Under the pieces are notes generated by a model, which made no database searches, was not told where the DNA came from, and saw only the letters and a program-made list of their open reading frames with translations. Below, piece by piece: positions 35,671 through 47,930 of a stretch of 64,000 nt of DNA; position 1 is the first letter of the stretch, and every line of letters starts with the position of its first letter. Source of the DNA: Ampullaceana balthica (taxonomy: Eukaryota > Mollusca > Gastropoda > Lymnaeidae); NCBI GenBank assembly GCA_944989445.1, contig CALYLW010000016.1, positions 3,452,505 through 3,516,504 of the forward strand, in the 5' to 3' direction. Position numbers and translations under genes: made by a program.

Positions 35671-38600
35671 CATGGGACCCTACGGGACACTACACATCAC
35701 ATGGAATGAATGTGTTGTTCTCACGGGACACTCACATCACATGGAATGAATGTGTTGTTCTCATGGGACCCTCACGGGACACTAACATCACATGGAATGA
35801 ATGTGTTGTTCTCACGGGACACTCACATCACATGGAATGAATGTGTTGTTCTCACGGGACCCTCACATCACATGGAATGAATGTTGTTCTCACGGGACAC
35901 TCACATCACATGGAATGAATGTGTTGTTCTCACGGGACACTCACATCACATGGAATGAATGTGTTGTTCTCACGGGACACTCACATCACATGGAATGAAT
36001 GTGTTGTTCTCACGGGACACTCACATCACATGGAATGAATGTGTTGTTCTCACGGGACACTCACATCACATGGAATGAATGTGTTGTTCTCACGGGACAC
36101 TCACATCACATGGAATGAATGTGTTGTTCTCACGGGACACTCACATCACATGGAATGAATGTGTTGTTCTCACGGGACACTCACATCACATGGAATGAAT
36201 GTGTTGTTCTCACGGGACCCTCACATCACATGGAATGAATGTGTTGTTCTCACGGGACACTCACATCACATGGAATGAATGTGTTGTTCTCACGGGACAC
36301 TCACATCACATGGAATGAATGTGTTGTTCTCACGGGACACTCACATCACATGGAATGAATGTGTTGTTCTCACGGGACACTCACATCACATGGAATGAAT
36401 GTGTTGTTCTCACGGGACACTCACATCACATGGAATGAATGTGTTGTTCATCACGGGACACTCACATCACATGGAATGAATGTGTTGTTCTCACGGGACA
36501 CTCACATCACATGGAATGAATGTGTTGTTCTCACGGGACACTCACATCACATGGAATGAATGTGTTGTTCTCACGGGACACTCACATCACATGGAATGAA
36601 TGTGTTGTTCTCACGGGACACTCACATCACATGGAATGAATGTGTTGTTCTCACGGGACACTCACATCACATGGAATGAATGTGTTGTTCTCACGGGACA
36701 CTCACATCACATGGAATGAATGTGTTGTTCTCACGGGACACTCACATCACATGGAATGAATGTGTTGTTCTCACGGGACTCTACGGGACACTCACATCAC
36801 ATGGAATGAATGTGTTGTTCTCATGGGGACACTCACATCACATGGAATGAATGTGTTGTTCTCACGGGACACTTACATCACATGGAATGAATGTGTTTGT
36901 TCTCATGGGACCCTCACGGGACACTAACATCACATGTAATGAATGTGTTGTTCTCACGGGACACTCACATCACATGGAATTAATGTGTTGTTCTCATGGG
37001 ACCCTCACGGGACACTAACATCACATGTAATGAATGTGTTGTTCTCACGGGACACTCACATCACATGGAATGAATGTGTTGTTCTCACGGGACCCTGACG
37101 GGACACTAACATCAAAAGGAATGAATGTGTTGTTCTCACGGGACACTCATATCACATGGAATGAATGTGTTGTTCTCACGGGACACTCACATCACATGGA
37201 ATGAATGTGTTGTTCTCACGGGACCCTCACATCACATGGAATGAATGTGTTGTTCTCACGGGACACTCACATCACATGGAATGAATGTGTTGTTCTCATG
37301 GGACACTCACATCACATGGAATGAATGTGTTGTTCTCACGGGACACTCACATCACATGGAATGAATGTGTTGTTCTCACGGGACACTCACATCACATGGA
37401 ATGAATGTGTTGTTCTCACGGGACACTCACATCACATGGAATGAATGTGTTGTTCTCACGGGACACTCACATCACATGGAATGAATGTGTTGTTCTCACG
37501 GGACACTCACATCACATGGAATGAATGTGTTGTTCTCACGGGACACTCACATCACATGGAATGAATGTGTTGTTCTCACGGGACACTCACATCACATGGA
37601 ATGAATGTGTTGTTCTCACGGGACACTCACATCACATGGAATGAATGTGTTGTTCTCACGGGACACTCACATCACATGGAATGAATGTGTTGTTCTCACG
37701 GGACACTCACATCACATGGAATGAATGTGTTGTTCTCACGGGACACTCACATCACATGGAATGAATGTGTTGTTCTCACGGGACACTCACATCACATGGA
37801 ATGAATGTGTTGTTCTCACGGGACACTCACATCACATGGAATGAATGTGTTGTTCTCACGGGACACTCACATCACATGGAATGAATGTGTTGTTCTCACG
37901 GGACACTCACATCACATGGAATGAATGTGTTGTTCTCACGGGACACTCACATCACATGGAATGAATGTGTTGTTCTCACGGGACACTCACATCACATGGA
38001 ATGAATGTGTTGTTCTCACGGGACACTCACATCACATGGAATGAATGTGTTGTTCTCACGGGACACTCACATCACATGGAATGAATGTGTTGTTCTCACG
38101 GGACACTCACATCACATGGAATGAATGTGTTGTTCTCACGGGACACTCACATCACATGGAATGAATGTGTTGTTCTCACGGGACACTCACATCACATGGA
38201 ATGAATGTGTTGTTCTCACGGGACACTCACATCACATGGAATGAATGTGTTGTTCTCACGGGACACTCACATCACATGGAATGAATGTGTTGTTCTCAGG
38301 GACCCTCACGGGACACTCACATCACATGGAATGAATGTGTTGTTCTCACGGGACACTCACATCACATGGAATGAATGTGTTGTTCTCACGGGACACTCAC
38401 ATCACATGGAATGAATGTGTTGTTCTCACGGGACACTCACATCACATGGAATGAATGTGTTGTTCTCACGGGACACTCACATCACATGGAATGAATGTGT
38501 TGTTCTCACGGGACACTCACATCACATGGAATGAATGTGTTGTTCTCACGGGACACTCTACATCACATGGAATGAATGTGTTGTTCTCATGGGACCCTCA

Positions 38601-39938
38601 CGGGACACTAACATCACATGGAATGAATGTGTTGTTCTCACGGGACACTCACATCACATGGAATGAATGTGTTGTTCTCATGGGACCCTCACGGGACACT
38701 AACATCACATGGAATGAATGTGTTGTTCTCACGGGACACTCACATCACATGGAATGAATGTGTTGTTCTCACGGGACCCTGACGGGACACTAACATCAAA
38801 TGGAATGAATGTGTTGTTCTCACGGGACACTCATATCACATGGAATGAATGTGTTGTTCTCACGGGACACTCACATCACATGGAATGAATGTGTTGTTCT
38901 CACGGGACACTCACATCACATGGAATGAATGTGTTGTTCTCACGGGACACTCACATCACATGGAATGAATGTGTTGTTCTCACGGGACACTCACATCACA
39001 TGGAATGAATGTGTTGTTCTCACGGGACACTCACATCACATGGAATGAATGTGTTGTTCATGGGACTACGGGACACTCACATCACATGGAATGAATGTGT
39101 TGTTCTCACGGGACACTTACATCACATGGAATGAATGTGTTGTTCTCACGGGACACTCACATCACATGGAATGAATGTGTTGTTCTCACGGGACACTCAC
39201 ATCACATGGAATGAATGTGTTGTTCTCACGGGACACTCACATCACATGGAATGAATGTGTTGTTCTCACGGGACACTCACATCACATGGAATGAATGTGT
39301 TGTTCTCACGGGACACTCACATCACATGGAATGAATGTGTTGTTCTCATGGGACCCTCACGGGACACTCACATCACATGGAATGAATGTGTTGTTCTCAC
39401 GGGACACTCACATCACATGGAATGAATGTGTTGTTCTCATGGGACCCTCACGGGACACTCACATCACATGGAATGAATGTGTTGTTCTCACGGGACACTC
39501 ACATCACATGGAATGAATGTGTTGTTCTCACGGGACACTCACATCACATGGAATGAATGTGTTGTTCTCACGGGACCCTGACGGGACACTCACATCACAT
39601 GGAATGAATGTGTTGTTCTCACGGGACACTCACATCACATGGAATGAATGTGTTGTTCTCACGGGACACTCACATCACATGGAATGAATGTGTTGTTCTC
39701 ACGGGACACTCACATCACATGGAATGAATGTGTTGTTCTCACGGGACACTCACATCACATGGAATGAATGTGTTGTTCTCACGGGACACTCACATCACAT
39801 GGAATGAATGTGTTGTTCTCACGGGACACTCACATCACATGGAATGAATGTGTTGTTCTCACGGGACACTCACATCACATGGAATGAATGTGTTGTTCTC
39901 ACGGGACACTCACATCACATGGAATGAATGTGTTGTTC

Positions 39939-40038
39939 NNNNNNNNNNNNNNNNNNNNNNNNNNNNNNNNNNNNNNNNNNNNNNNNNNNNNNNNNNNNNN
40001 NNNNNNNNNNNNNNNNNNNNNNNNNNNNNNNNNNNNNN
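39939..40038. other. Assembly gap of 100 N inside the satellite
   Basis: Exactly 100 N, the usual placeholder for a gap of unknown size. Satellite lies on both sides (62 bp on the right), so the true array is longer than shown and its right part is unseen. Confidence 0.99.
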
Positions 40039-40100
40039 ACTCACATCACATGGAATGAATGTGTTGTTTTCACGGGACACTTACATCACATGGAATGAAT

Positions 40101-41236
40101 TAAGGTCTACCGATATTCTTTTTTGCCGATATTGCCGATACCGAAATTACCGATTTTTTTTTGCCGATATGAGTGCCGATATGAGTATTTGTTCGGACAA
40201 AAACCAGCGGTAATATTTGATGACGTCATTCTTAAATTATCTCTCATAATTATTTATCTTTTATATTAGGGGACTACCGATATGCATTTTTGCCGATATT
40301 ACCGATATTTTTTTCCGATATGAGTGCCGATAGGGTATTTGTTAGTACAAAAACCAGTGGTCATATTTGATGACATCATTCTTAAATTTATCACTCGTAG
40401 TTATTCATATTTTATAATTAAGGGGTCTACCGATATCCAGTTTTGCCGATATTACCGATTTTTTTCCTCCCTAAACGAATTTTCCGATGTGTTTACAAGT
40501 TCCAGATCATGACCTACATAGGACTCATAACAAAACGAACCGTCCTTTATAAAAATGTACAAGCAAAATTAGGAATCTCCTTTTGAAACTTCAACCTTGG
40601 CTCATAATTATTAATTCTAACCAATAGTTTAATGTCGTTAGCACACGGCCACCTTTTATGAATGAAACAATGAGAAAAACGTAATAGTAATAGACTGAGA
40701 ATGAGGTTGAAGGTTGAATGGTTGCCAATGACAACAAGTCTTCACACGGTACATTTTGTTATTCCATACGAAACGAAATGTTTTATACATCTGCGATTCT
40801 GCGTGCATCTTTGCTATGAGAGCAATTACGTGAACATAATGTTTACATGTTATACCTTTTTTAGAGCAATTACGGTATACTTGGCATCGGCACTATTTAC
40901 ACAGTATTTCTGAGCATACGAAAATCGGCCGATACCTAAACAATATCAAAGCACATGGCACACTGTATCGTGGCTGCACATATTAATACTAGGACTCTTT
41001 TGGCTATTTCAATACCGGTATCGTGGTCGATATATTAATTTGTCGAGATATTGTAAATCTAAATGATACTTTTTTTGTTTCCGTTTTTTTTTGGGGGGGG
41101 GGTCAAAATGTCACTTATTATGAAATATCGGTGACGTCAATATGGGGACCTTTACATGCTACCGATACCGATATTTCCGATATCCAGACATCGGTGCCGA
41201 TATATCGGCAGCCTGCCGATATATCGGTAGAACCCT
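40101..41236. mobile_element. ACCGATAT-rich TIR element with a repeated left end
   Basis: AGGGGTCTACCGATAT at 40421 and the complement of the right end, AGGGTTCTACCGATAT at 41236, are inverted repeats. TGCCGATAT words fill both ends. The left end is present three times at about 160-bp steps (40103, 40266, 40421). AGGGKTCTACC ends suggest a hAT-like non-autonomous element. No target duplication was found. The 139-residue frame over its right end is not protein-like. Confidence 0.6.
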
Positions 41237-41740
41237 ACTTTGTGTACATATTGGCGTCGAGTTCTGTGGTTATGTTTGTCTCCTGTAAAAAAATAAAATC
41301 TATACTGTGTTTTTCAAGCAGGTTAAAGATGTGTTGCTTTTTATTTGTACAAGTCTTAATGTTGAGTGAGAGAAGTGTAAGCTGTGTAGTCTTCGTGTCT
41401 GTTTTGATCGTGTCTCGGGACTCAGCGTCGAGTTCACTTTAATTTTGTACGAGTGGAAAAGCCTGCTAAGGCTCACACACTATCATAGTTCGTGCGTTGT
41501 TTCGGTAATTGACGTTCTGTGCTAAAAAAAATGACGTCATATAATATTTTTACGGCAAATTTTTAAAATATATTTATAATAATTTTGCGCGCCTTTTTGC
41601 GCGCCTTTCGATGGGGAGACACACGCATATGAACGGCGATTACGTATTAGATGAGAATGGCACGTTTGACCTCATTATAGACATAGTATCACTTTCACTT
41701 GTATGTGTAACGTTCTTAGCCATTATATTTTAACTAGGTT
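41237..41740. other. Non-coding DNA
   Basis: No gene recognised. GACGTCAT and GCGCGCC words are shared with 43.38-43.50 kb, so part of it is dispersed repeat. Confidence 0.4.
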
Positions 41741-41744
41741 GCGC

Positions 41745-41884
41745 TTGGGCGTCTACGGCACCCACTGTTGTTAGGGCGCCTACGGCGCTCACTTTTTTTC
41801 TAAAGCCCAACTCACTTATCCTTGTTTGATAAATACTTAATATTAAACTGACTGAAATGTACACAAAGTATTTTATAACTATAA
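41745..41884 (+). repeat. Single GGCGCC-type repeat unit
   Basis: Same unit as the tandem copies at 17.83-18.34 kb (GGGCGCCTACGGCGC, AAAGCCCAACTCACTTATCC, GTACACAAAGTATTTTATAA). It abuts a Helitron 3' end. Confidence 0.75.
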
Positions 41885-42720
41885 GCCCCGCGGCGTAGCA
41901 TACGCCGCAGACTTGCTCATGGAGAGTGCACAGAAAGTGGAGAAAGAACGGACACAAACTACAGCACGAAGAAATCAAAACAACGCGAGTGAACGTCGGT
42001 TGGGGGGGGGGACCTGCCAACTAATTGTTGGTTTCGAGACATTTGCAGGAGAAATTCGGTACACCCCTAACTTCTATGAAGTCAGCTATAAAACGATAAT
42101 CGGTTTAAAATCAGAGTTACATAATCGATAATCGGTTTTAAAAAACAACAGAAAACAACAACATGCAATTAACAACCCTAAACATGACTAACCCTCGCTG
42201 GGTCGGCCAATCACAGCTTATGTTTAAGGGGTGGTCGTATTAAATGGGAGGCGGGTAACAACAACCTCAGTGTGCTTGTCTCCATGCTTACTCGCTATTT
42301 GTTACTTACTTTTTGCTGCTTTTTGTGTCTGTACTCTCACATCCGTTCTTTGCACTGTCTATTATGAGCAAGTCTGCGGCGTATGCTACGCTGTGGGTCT
42401 CTCCAGAATTCCTTCTTTTCATTCAATCACAGTCGTTTGCCCAAACCCATCCCATTTTGACAACTGTGTCTTTCAGGAAGTCTTCACCCGTAACTAAATC
42501 AGCTAACGTTGGCAATAAAGGGGTTAAAAAAAAAGGGCACAGACATTTTTAAAAAAAAATTTTTTTAATGTTTTCGCTGGGGCTTGAACCCAGGACCATC
42601 GACGTTTGAGGCGGATATAATAACCAGTACACTACGAATTTCACATTTACTGTGAAGGCACAATGCAAGTGAACGCAAGTGCATTGTTGCCACCCACACC
42701 CACCCCACCCCCTTTTTTTA
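41885..42720. mobile_element. Diverged Helitron remnants in mixed orientation
   Basis: The 3' hairpin CGGCGTAGCATACGCCG at 41890 is in minus orientation and a second one at 42378 (GCGGCGTATGCTACGC) is in plus orientation. A third part (42490-42720) matches the Helitron middle in minus orientation, with its tRNA-like segment. The CTAG end is degenerate (GGGGCTTA). This looks like two or three old copies nested or rearranged. Confidence 0.7.
42574..42643 (-). other. tRNA-like segment in a Helitron remnant
   Basis: A box TAGTGTACTGG and B box GGTTCAAGCCC are both good. The anticodon arm differs from the three full copies (TCCGCCTCAAACGTCGA). Not a working tRNA. Confidence 0.6.
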
Positions 42721-43664
42721 CCACGTTTTTATTAACTTGCTTTCGTTCCTGTGGCATTGTTTGTTGGTTTGTCCAAGATTTTTTCAAATCTGCCAACGTA
42801 AAATTGAACCACTTCTGATGGTCCTAGAGATCTGAAAATTTTACCACAGATAGATCTTGGATGACAATGCATTTCAGATTGATCAAATGTACCGTTATTA
42901 AATTATTGAACTTTTTAGTTTATCTATAGTCTATATATAAGCATCTGTACCGAAGGCTTTTGTTGACATCCATGAGTTCCCCCCCGTGACCACATCGCAA
43001 TGTTTTTAAAACGTTGGGCGGGCGCTTGTGAGGTGTTTGGTAAAATAAATAGAGGTAAAAAAATATTGTTAAAAACCAAGTTTTTATTAGTGGACTAAAA
43101 AGAATAAAATAAATAGAGGTAAAAAATAATTTTTTTAAACTACAATTTTACAAGTGGACTATAATGAAGAAAATAATTTAAAACTTGTAAGTTCAAGTAC
43201 TTCGATTTAATATGACTAAAAACGTGGGGCGGGTGTTTGGTATAAAAATTAAAGATTTCTAATTTAGAAGGCAAAAGAGACATCTATAAGTACGAAATGT
43301 ACACAAAGTATTTTATAATTATAAATCCTCAAATCCTCTTTTTACATCCCTCTCTTTTCCAAAATTAAAATATAAGCTAAAACTATGACGTCATATAATA
43401 TTTTTTAAAGAATATTTTAGAATTTTTAGAATTTTTGCACACCTCCTGATGCGCTTTGTCTATATACTTAAATATAATCTCAAAAAATGACGTCATAGCG
43501 CTACGGATCCTTCCTTCCAACCCGTGACTTGGGCTATTATATTGTTTATACTAGAGATAACCCGCCAAAAATGACGGAATCTTTATTGGTTCAAACAGCA
43601 CTATAAAACAAAATCGATCGCAGCGCGACCTAACAGCACTACATCCATACAGACAACGGGAATC
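42721..43664. other. Repeat-derived non-coding DNA
   Basis: Contains a ~70-bp near-duplication with AAAATAAATAGAGGTAAAAA (about 43042 and 43107), a partial GTACACAAAGTATTTTATAA unit at 43300, and GACGTCATATAATATT words shared with 41.53 and 44.2 kb. No gene seen. Confidence 0.5.
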
Positions 43665-43675
43665 AATAACATAAG

Positions 43676-44052
43676 TCTTCTTCTTCTTCTTCGTTCTCAA
43701 TTTGAGTATTGCGTGCCGACGAGTTATGCGCCAATTGGCCCGTGGTCTCCGACTTCAGCCTGCTGTTTTTTCTGGATGTGCTTCCATAGCCTTTGGTCAG
43801 CCAAGACCATCTGCAAGGCAGCAGTTGATTTTGGCAAGTGATGCAGCGTTCACATGCCACGGCTATAAGGGTTCCACGCATTACCCAGCCGCCTTTTTAT
43901 TTTCCCTAACAATGCGTTAGGTACCCACTCGAAGCTGGGTGGACTCGGGGACGCCCTAGGCCCCGGGAACAAATCCATGGCCTCCCATGGATTCGAACCC
44001 GTGACCATCGGCACGCCAGTCGAGAGCGCTGCCACTCGACCACCGTATCCCC
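43676..44052 (-). mobile_element. tRNA-derived SINE, type 2 tail, with 11-bp target duplications
   Basis: On the minus strand the head and body match the type 1 SINEs (B box GGTTCGAATCC, GGGGCCTAGGGCGTCCCCGA) as far as CATCACTTGCCAA. After that the sequence is different and ends TTGAGAACGAAGAAGAAG. AATAACATAAG stands directly outside both ends (43665-43675 and 44053-44063), so the insertion is complete. The tail equals that of the LINE fragment at 46.44 kb. Confidence 0.92.
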
Positions 44053-44063
44053 AATAACATAAG

Positions 44064-44452
44064 TAACTTATCCTAATTTAATAAATACGAAATATTAGAC
44101 TTGCTTAAATGTAAACAAAGTATTTTATAATTATAAATCCTCAAATCCTATTTTTAAATCGTTCCCTTTTCAAAAATTAAAATATAAGCTAAAACAATGA
44201 CTTAGTATAATTATTTTTTTACAGCGCGTCTTTAATTTATAATTATTTTGCACACCTTTTTGCGCCTTCCGATGCACTCCTTGTATTAAAATATAAGCTC
44301 AAACTTTTTTATAATAAAGGCGAAAAGTAATTTAATTGGTAAGCCCGAAAACAATTACATCCATGCATACAGACAGCGGCAATTATGTATATTGATTTTT
44401 TTTTAAAGTTATTTTCTTGCATTGTTTAACACACTATGACACTATGACTAAA
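44064..44452. other. Repeat-derived AT-rich DNA
   Basis: Continues the dispersed AACTTATCC...AATACGAAATATT repeat split by the SINE. No gene seen. Confidence 0.45.
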
Positions 44453-45400
44453 GGCAAGCGTTATTCGCACCGTGCGAATAATGTTCGAGATTATTCGTAC
44501 CGTTTTGACCTTACGAATAAAGCAGATCGATATCTAAAATCTTATTATTGCTTATTATTTATGTAGCATTGCTTATTGACATCTTTTGGTTTGGAGGGTA
44601 CAAAAATATTAAATTGTCATTTTAATCGTCTTTCGAGTGAATCTTAGCGGACCTGCATACCGTTATTTAATGATTAATCATTGACATTGATTAATTAATT
44701 ATTAATATTATGGATTTAGCTGTTATAAAACTATTAACTGTTCCAGTGCACTCAACTTTGTATATATTATGAAGTAACATTAATAACTTTCATTTATATT
44801 TGGACGAAACTCTGTATTTAAAGAGGCTAATTATTATTATTCCCATAACTAGCACCGTACCTGTGGACATCATAAATTCATAAATCCATTTAGTTAATTG
44901 AATTTAAAGCATGCAAAAGTGAAAGAGTCTGTAACAGTGACTAACACTTAGTAACAGAATAGATAAGACAGGCTTTGGGGGGGGGGATAAATGTTTCTGT
45001 AAACAAGCATCCTCACTGTGGTTGTGAAACAAACCAAAAAAAAACAACTAAAACTTAAACAAAAAATAATAAAAGTAAGTCCGTCCAAGGATTCGATCCC
45101 TTCACCAATAGAGAGCTAAGCCTAGACATCCCTAGACTAACAACTAACCTGGATAAGCTGATATTGATGTATTTAAAAAAAAACAACTATAAGCGATTAT
45201 CATTTATTGAACACCAATCAATTTTTATGACAGTTCTACTTTAAAAAATTCAGTTATCATAAAATTGTACTTAGTATTAGCATATAAATGATACATTTAG
45301 CCTAAATCGAGTGATATCGGCTATTATTTTGTAAATTTTTTTAAACGTGATCACAGCCTACAGCCGCTAGAATACGCATGCGCGACGACCCGTGACGGCA
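44453..45400. mobile_element. TIR element (TTATTCGCAC ends), copy 2, inverted relative to copy 1
   Basis: Reverse-complement relative of 12826-14146: GGCAAGCGTTATTCGCAC, TTTTGGTTTGGAGGGTACAA, ATTTTAATCGTCTTTCGAGT and GCATGCGCGACGACCCGTGA occur in mirrored order. There is no Helitron in it, so this is the empty form. A tRNA-like block (B-box-like GGATCGAATCC on the minus strand) lies at about 45078-45130. Confidence 0.65.
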
Positions 45401-46436
45401 ATAAATGTTTTTTGACTGTCGGCCGTTGACTTGTGGGGGAACCAGATCTCGTGCTTCTATCAGTCTTCTTGTCCACGGTTTCTGGAGTGGTTCGTGTACT
45501 GAGAGGACTCATATTTAAGACAGGTAAATAATTGTAATTTAAGCAAAGTAAATGTGGGAAACATTTTTGCCTTTGCATGCTGGCATGCAATATTTATGTA
45601 AATGTAAGCAGTAATAAAAGAGGCCGCATAAAATGATATAAATACACACTTATAAAAAAAACCAAGATACTTTTTTTAAAGGCCACAAGAAAGTTACCGA
45701 GGTCGCAGGTTCCTATTTTTACAAAATGTATACGGCTGTTTAACGCTTTTCCGATCGTGGCTTCGTGACGTCACTTCAACGCTACCGGTTGCTAGCCCAG
45801 AGTTGCTTCCCTTGAATAATGTTTGTTTTATTACCTTTCCGATTACCTCCCCTTTCGCGAGAATTTAACAATGGAAAGGATGGGTATGTGTTCATACCCC
45901 TATATTGTCATACCTAAGACAAGAGGGGGGACAAAAGGGGTGAGGTTGGGGGAGGACCCCCTCCCCCAGTATATTTAATTACATATTAATGAAAATGAAA
46001 GGGGAGGGGTCCTCCCTCCCCTTTTTACATTCTAAAAATATTAAAATGCGGAAATATATGCTATACTATGTCTGAGCCGCAAAATTCATTTTGCCCACAG
46101 TTACAGTTGCAATAGCATTATGGTAGAAAGTTTTGTTAATTTTTGTGTAAAATTGCTCTAAAAGTGAAAGGAATTTCCAAAATGGAAGGTATTAGTATTA
46201 GGTTTTGGGTTAGGTATAGCTATAGAATTATAGGAAAATGGAAGGTGTTTGGGTTAGGTATAGCTATAGAATTTTAGTGTTAGAAAGTGTATTTTATCCA
46301 TTATCGGATTTATCGTAATTCAGACACATCAAATGTGAGTACCTTTTCTTTTCTTCATCTTTTGCTATTTTGCATAATCGGAAGGTTGCTTAAATACTAA
46401 ATAGCCTAAAATTTAAGAACATTCACCCCCATCCCC
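45401..46436. other. Mixed repeat DNA, including a hAT piece
   Basis: 45540-45660 matches 14940-15055 of the large hAT (GCAGTAATAAAAGAGGCCGC). A palindromic GGGGAGGACCCCCTCCCC lies near 45950. A ~50-bp duplication with GGGTTAGGTATAGCTATAGA lies at 46204 and 46250. No gene seen. Confidence 0.5.
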
Positions 46437-46735
46437 CTTCTTCTTCTTCGTTCTCAAATCTTTTGATAGAGGATTTAGACATCAAGTCCTATATTTGTGA
46501 TGAACTGCGCTGTGGCTGTCAGTTGGTCCAGTCCACCACAGAGCTTGTCATCGAGGGTAGCTTCCTGGGGCCATATGTCTGTCTGGGTATGGTGGTACAT
46601 GGGGCATTATTAGAGAACATGTTCCGAATTTTCCGCAGGTGTCCCGCAGGGGCACATTTTGCTTTAACTAATTCGAAGTTTGTGGAACATGTGCTGCCTA
46701 AGTTTGTTGTGACCCGTCCTTAGCCTGAAAATGAT
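46437..46735 (-). mobile_element. LINE 3' end with the type 2 tail; polymerase C-terminus remnant
   Basis: On the minus strand one frame reads CPCGTPAENSEHVL, two stops, then CPMY, DIWPQEATLDDKLCGGL and TAQFITNIGLDV before TAA. The CxC...H...C knuckle and this ending are typical of the C-terminus of many mollusc-type non-LTR polymerases. The tail GAGAACGAAGAAGAAGAAGG matches the SINE at 43.68 kb. Strongly 5'-truncated and dead. Confidence 0.78.
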
Positions 46736-47056
46736 GTTTTGTGATTGGTGGAGGAGTTTGAAGTATGCATCACTTTTTGGGTGGTTTCTTTTGAGCTCGG
46801 GCCATCCCCCTAAAAACTTATTCTCACTTTTCTAAAAAGCCACCATTTTGAGAATCCCCGTTCCTCCTACCCCTCTTAATTCCTAGGTTTTGCACTACTT
46901 TTCCGACAGTCTCGTGCCATAGCAACAACGATGGCCGTCGGAAATGAACTCATTTGGGCACAGTCGGAATAGCATTAATTTACCATGTATACATTTGTAT
47001 GTTAACATATTTACTTTACTAACTTTCATATTTGTAAAATCGTGTATTATGCTATC
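46736..47056. other. Spacer ending in a hAT piece
   Basis: 46978-47056 matches about 15345-15430 of the large hAT (GTATGTTAACATA, TTACTTTACTAACTTT). A possible RFX X-box-like word, GTGCCATAGCAAC, lies near 46914, but no transcript is supported. Confidence 0.45.
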
Positions 47057-47930
47057 TAGGTACTTTGACAGAAAATTTAAATGTTGTCCAATAAGCTTAA
47101 ATAATATATCATTTTAAAGGGCTTGCTAATACCTTTTCAAAAACACTTGTTTTGTCCTTGTATCTTATATAGAAGTGGAGTTTTGATGTATTTATTTTTT
47201 GCCCCTTATTTAACCTATATATAATTTATTCCAAAACTTGTGACTCAAATTCAAAATTCGGTACTCTTTCTCTCACAACTTTTTTTATTTTTAGAGATAT
47301 GGGTATCAAATTTTCAGGTAACATTCACAATCAAATATACAAAACAATAAATAAGAAATTTTTAAAGTTAATCAAGATTTTGAATTTTTTTTATAAATAT
47401 ATTTAAAGGCATGTTGAAAAAAATCATGTTAAAAATTATAAGAAAATACAAATCAGTTCAAACATTTGCATGCCTATTGTATTTTAATTGAATATATGGT
47501 ACACTTAAATCAATAACTATATTTAAATGTTTGAAGGGTAAGTATTTGACTTTAAAAATAAAATTTAATGCAAATTACTAAAAATTATTTATTAAAATAT
47601 ACTACACCGACGAGGTATGCTTACTAAAATATGAAATATCTCATTTAAAGATAATAACATTTTTACTGTCATTTTTCTGAGTAAATAAGTATTCAAATTT
47701 CTCAATTCAATGTGTAATTCATAAGCTTTGTCATTGTCTTCTTCATCTATTTGGCAGCTGAAGAAATTCTGAATTCTGCAGTTGATTTTGAATATTATTA
47801 TCTCTTATAATTATACCTATAATTTAATTTATTTTATTTAATTTTAATTATTGAGATTTATTTCTTTTGATTGATTTTGTAAATAATATTTTGTCAATTG
47901 TCAATATCTATATAATAAAAATATATTTAA

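Larger units (their letters stand above)
18544..40100 (+). repeat. 40-bp satellite array, about 21.5 kb, broken by an assembly gap
   Basis: The unit is TCACATCACATGGAATGAAT then GTGTTGTTCTCACGGGACAC, repeated over 500 times in one orientation. Common variants are CATGGG for CACGGG, CCCTC for CACTC, and a unit about 11 bp longer in which CCTCACGGGAC is inserted. Because 40 is not a multiple of 3, each frame cycles every 120 bp and meets TGA, giving the many ~66-residue frames that repeat the same peptide words; these are not genes. Each unit contains ACATCACAT and ATGTGTTGT, which pair at 8 of 9 positions around a 7-bp loop. Confidence 0.97.

Noticed and set aside
18544..40100. CENP-B box in the satellite unit
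   Set aside because: TTGTTCTCACGGGA has CGGGA and TTC, but the spacing and the central A of the CENP-B box do not fit.
18544..40100. CRISPR array
   Set aside because: The units are contiguous, with no unique spacers, in an animal-type genome.
18544..40100. Origin of the satellite from the TIR element ends, which also contain TTCTCACGGG
   Set aside because: Only ten bases are shared; too short to exclude chance.
18596..40213. Dozens of 60-150 residue open frames repeating words such as MCCSHGTLTSHGMNVLFSRD
   Set aside because: They are the 40-bp satellite read in rotating frames; every 120 bp a TGA appears. Variation does not respect codons. One of them even runs through the N gap.
41023..41442. 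139-residue plus-strand frame
   Set aside because: It spans the right end of a TIR element, with no domain and an unlikely composition.
46905..46930. RFX X-box (GTGCCATAGCAAC) as a ciliary gene promoter
   Set aside because: Good word match, but no exon or transcript is supported nearby.
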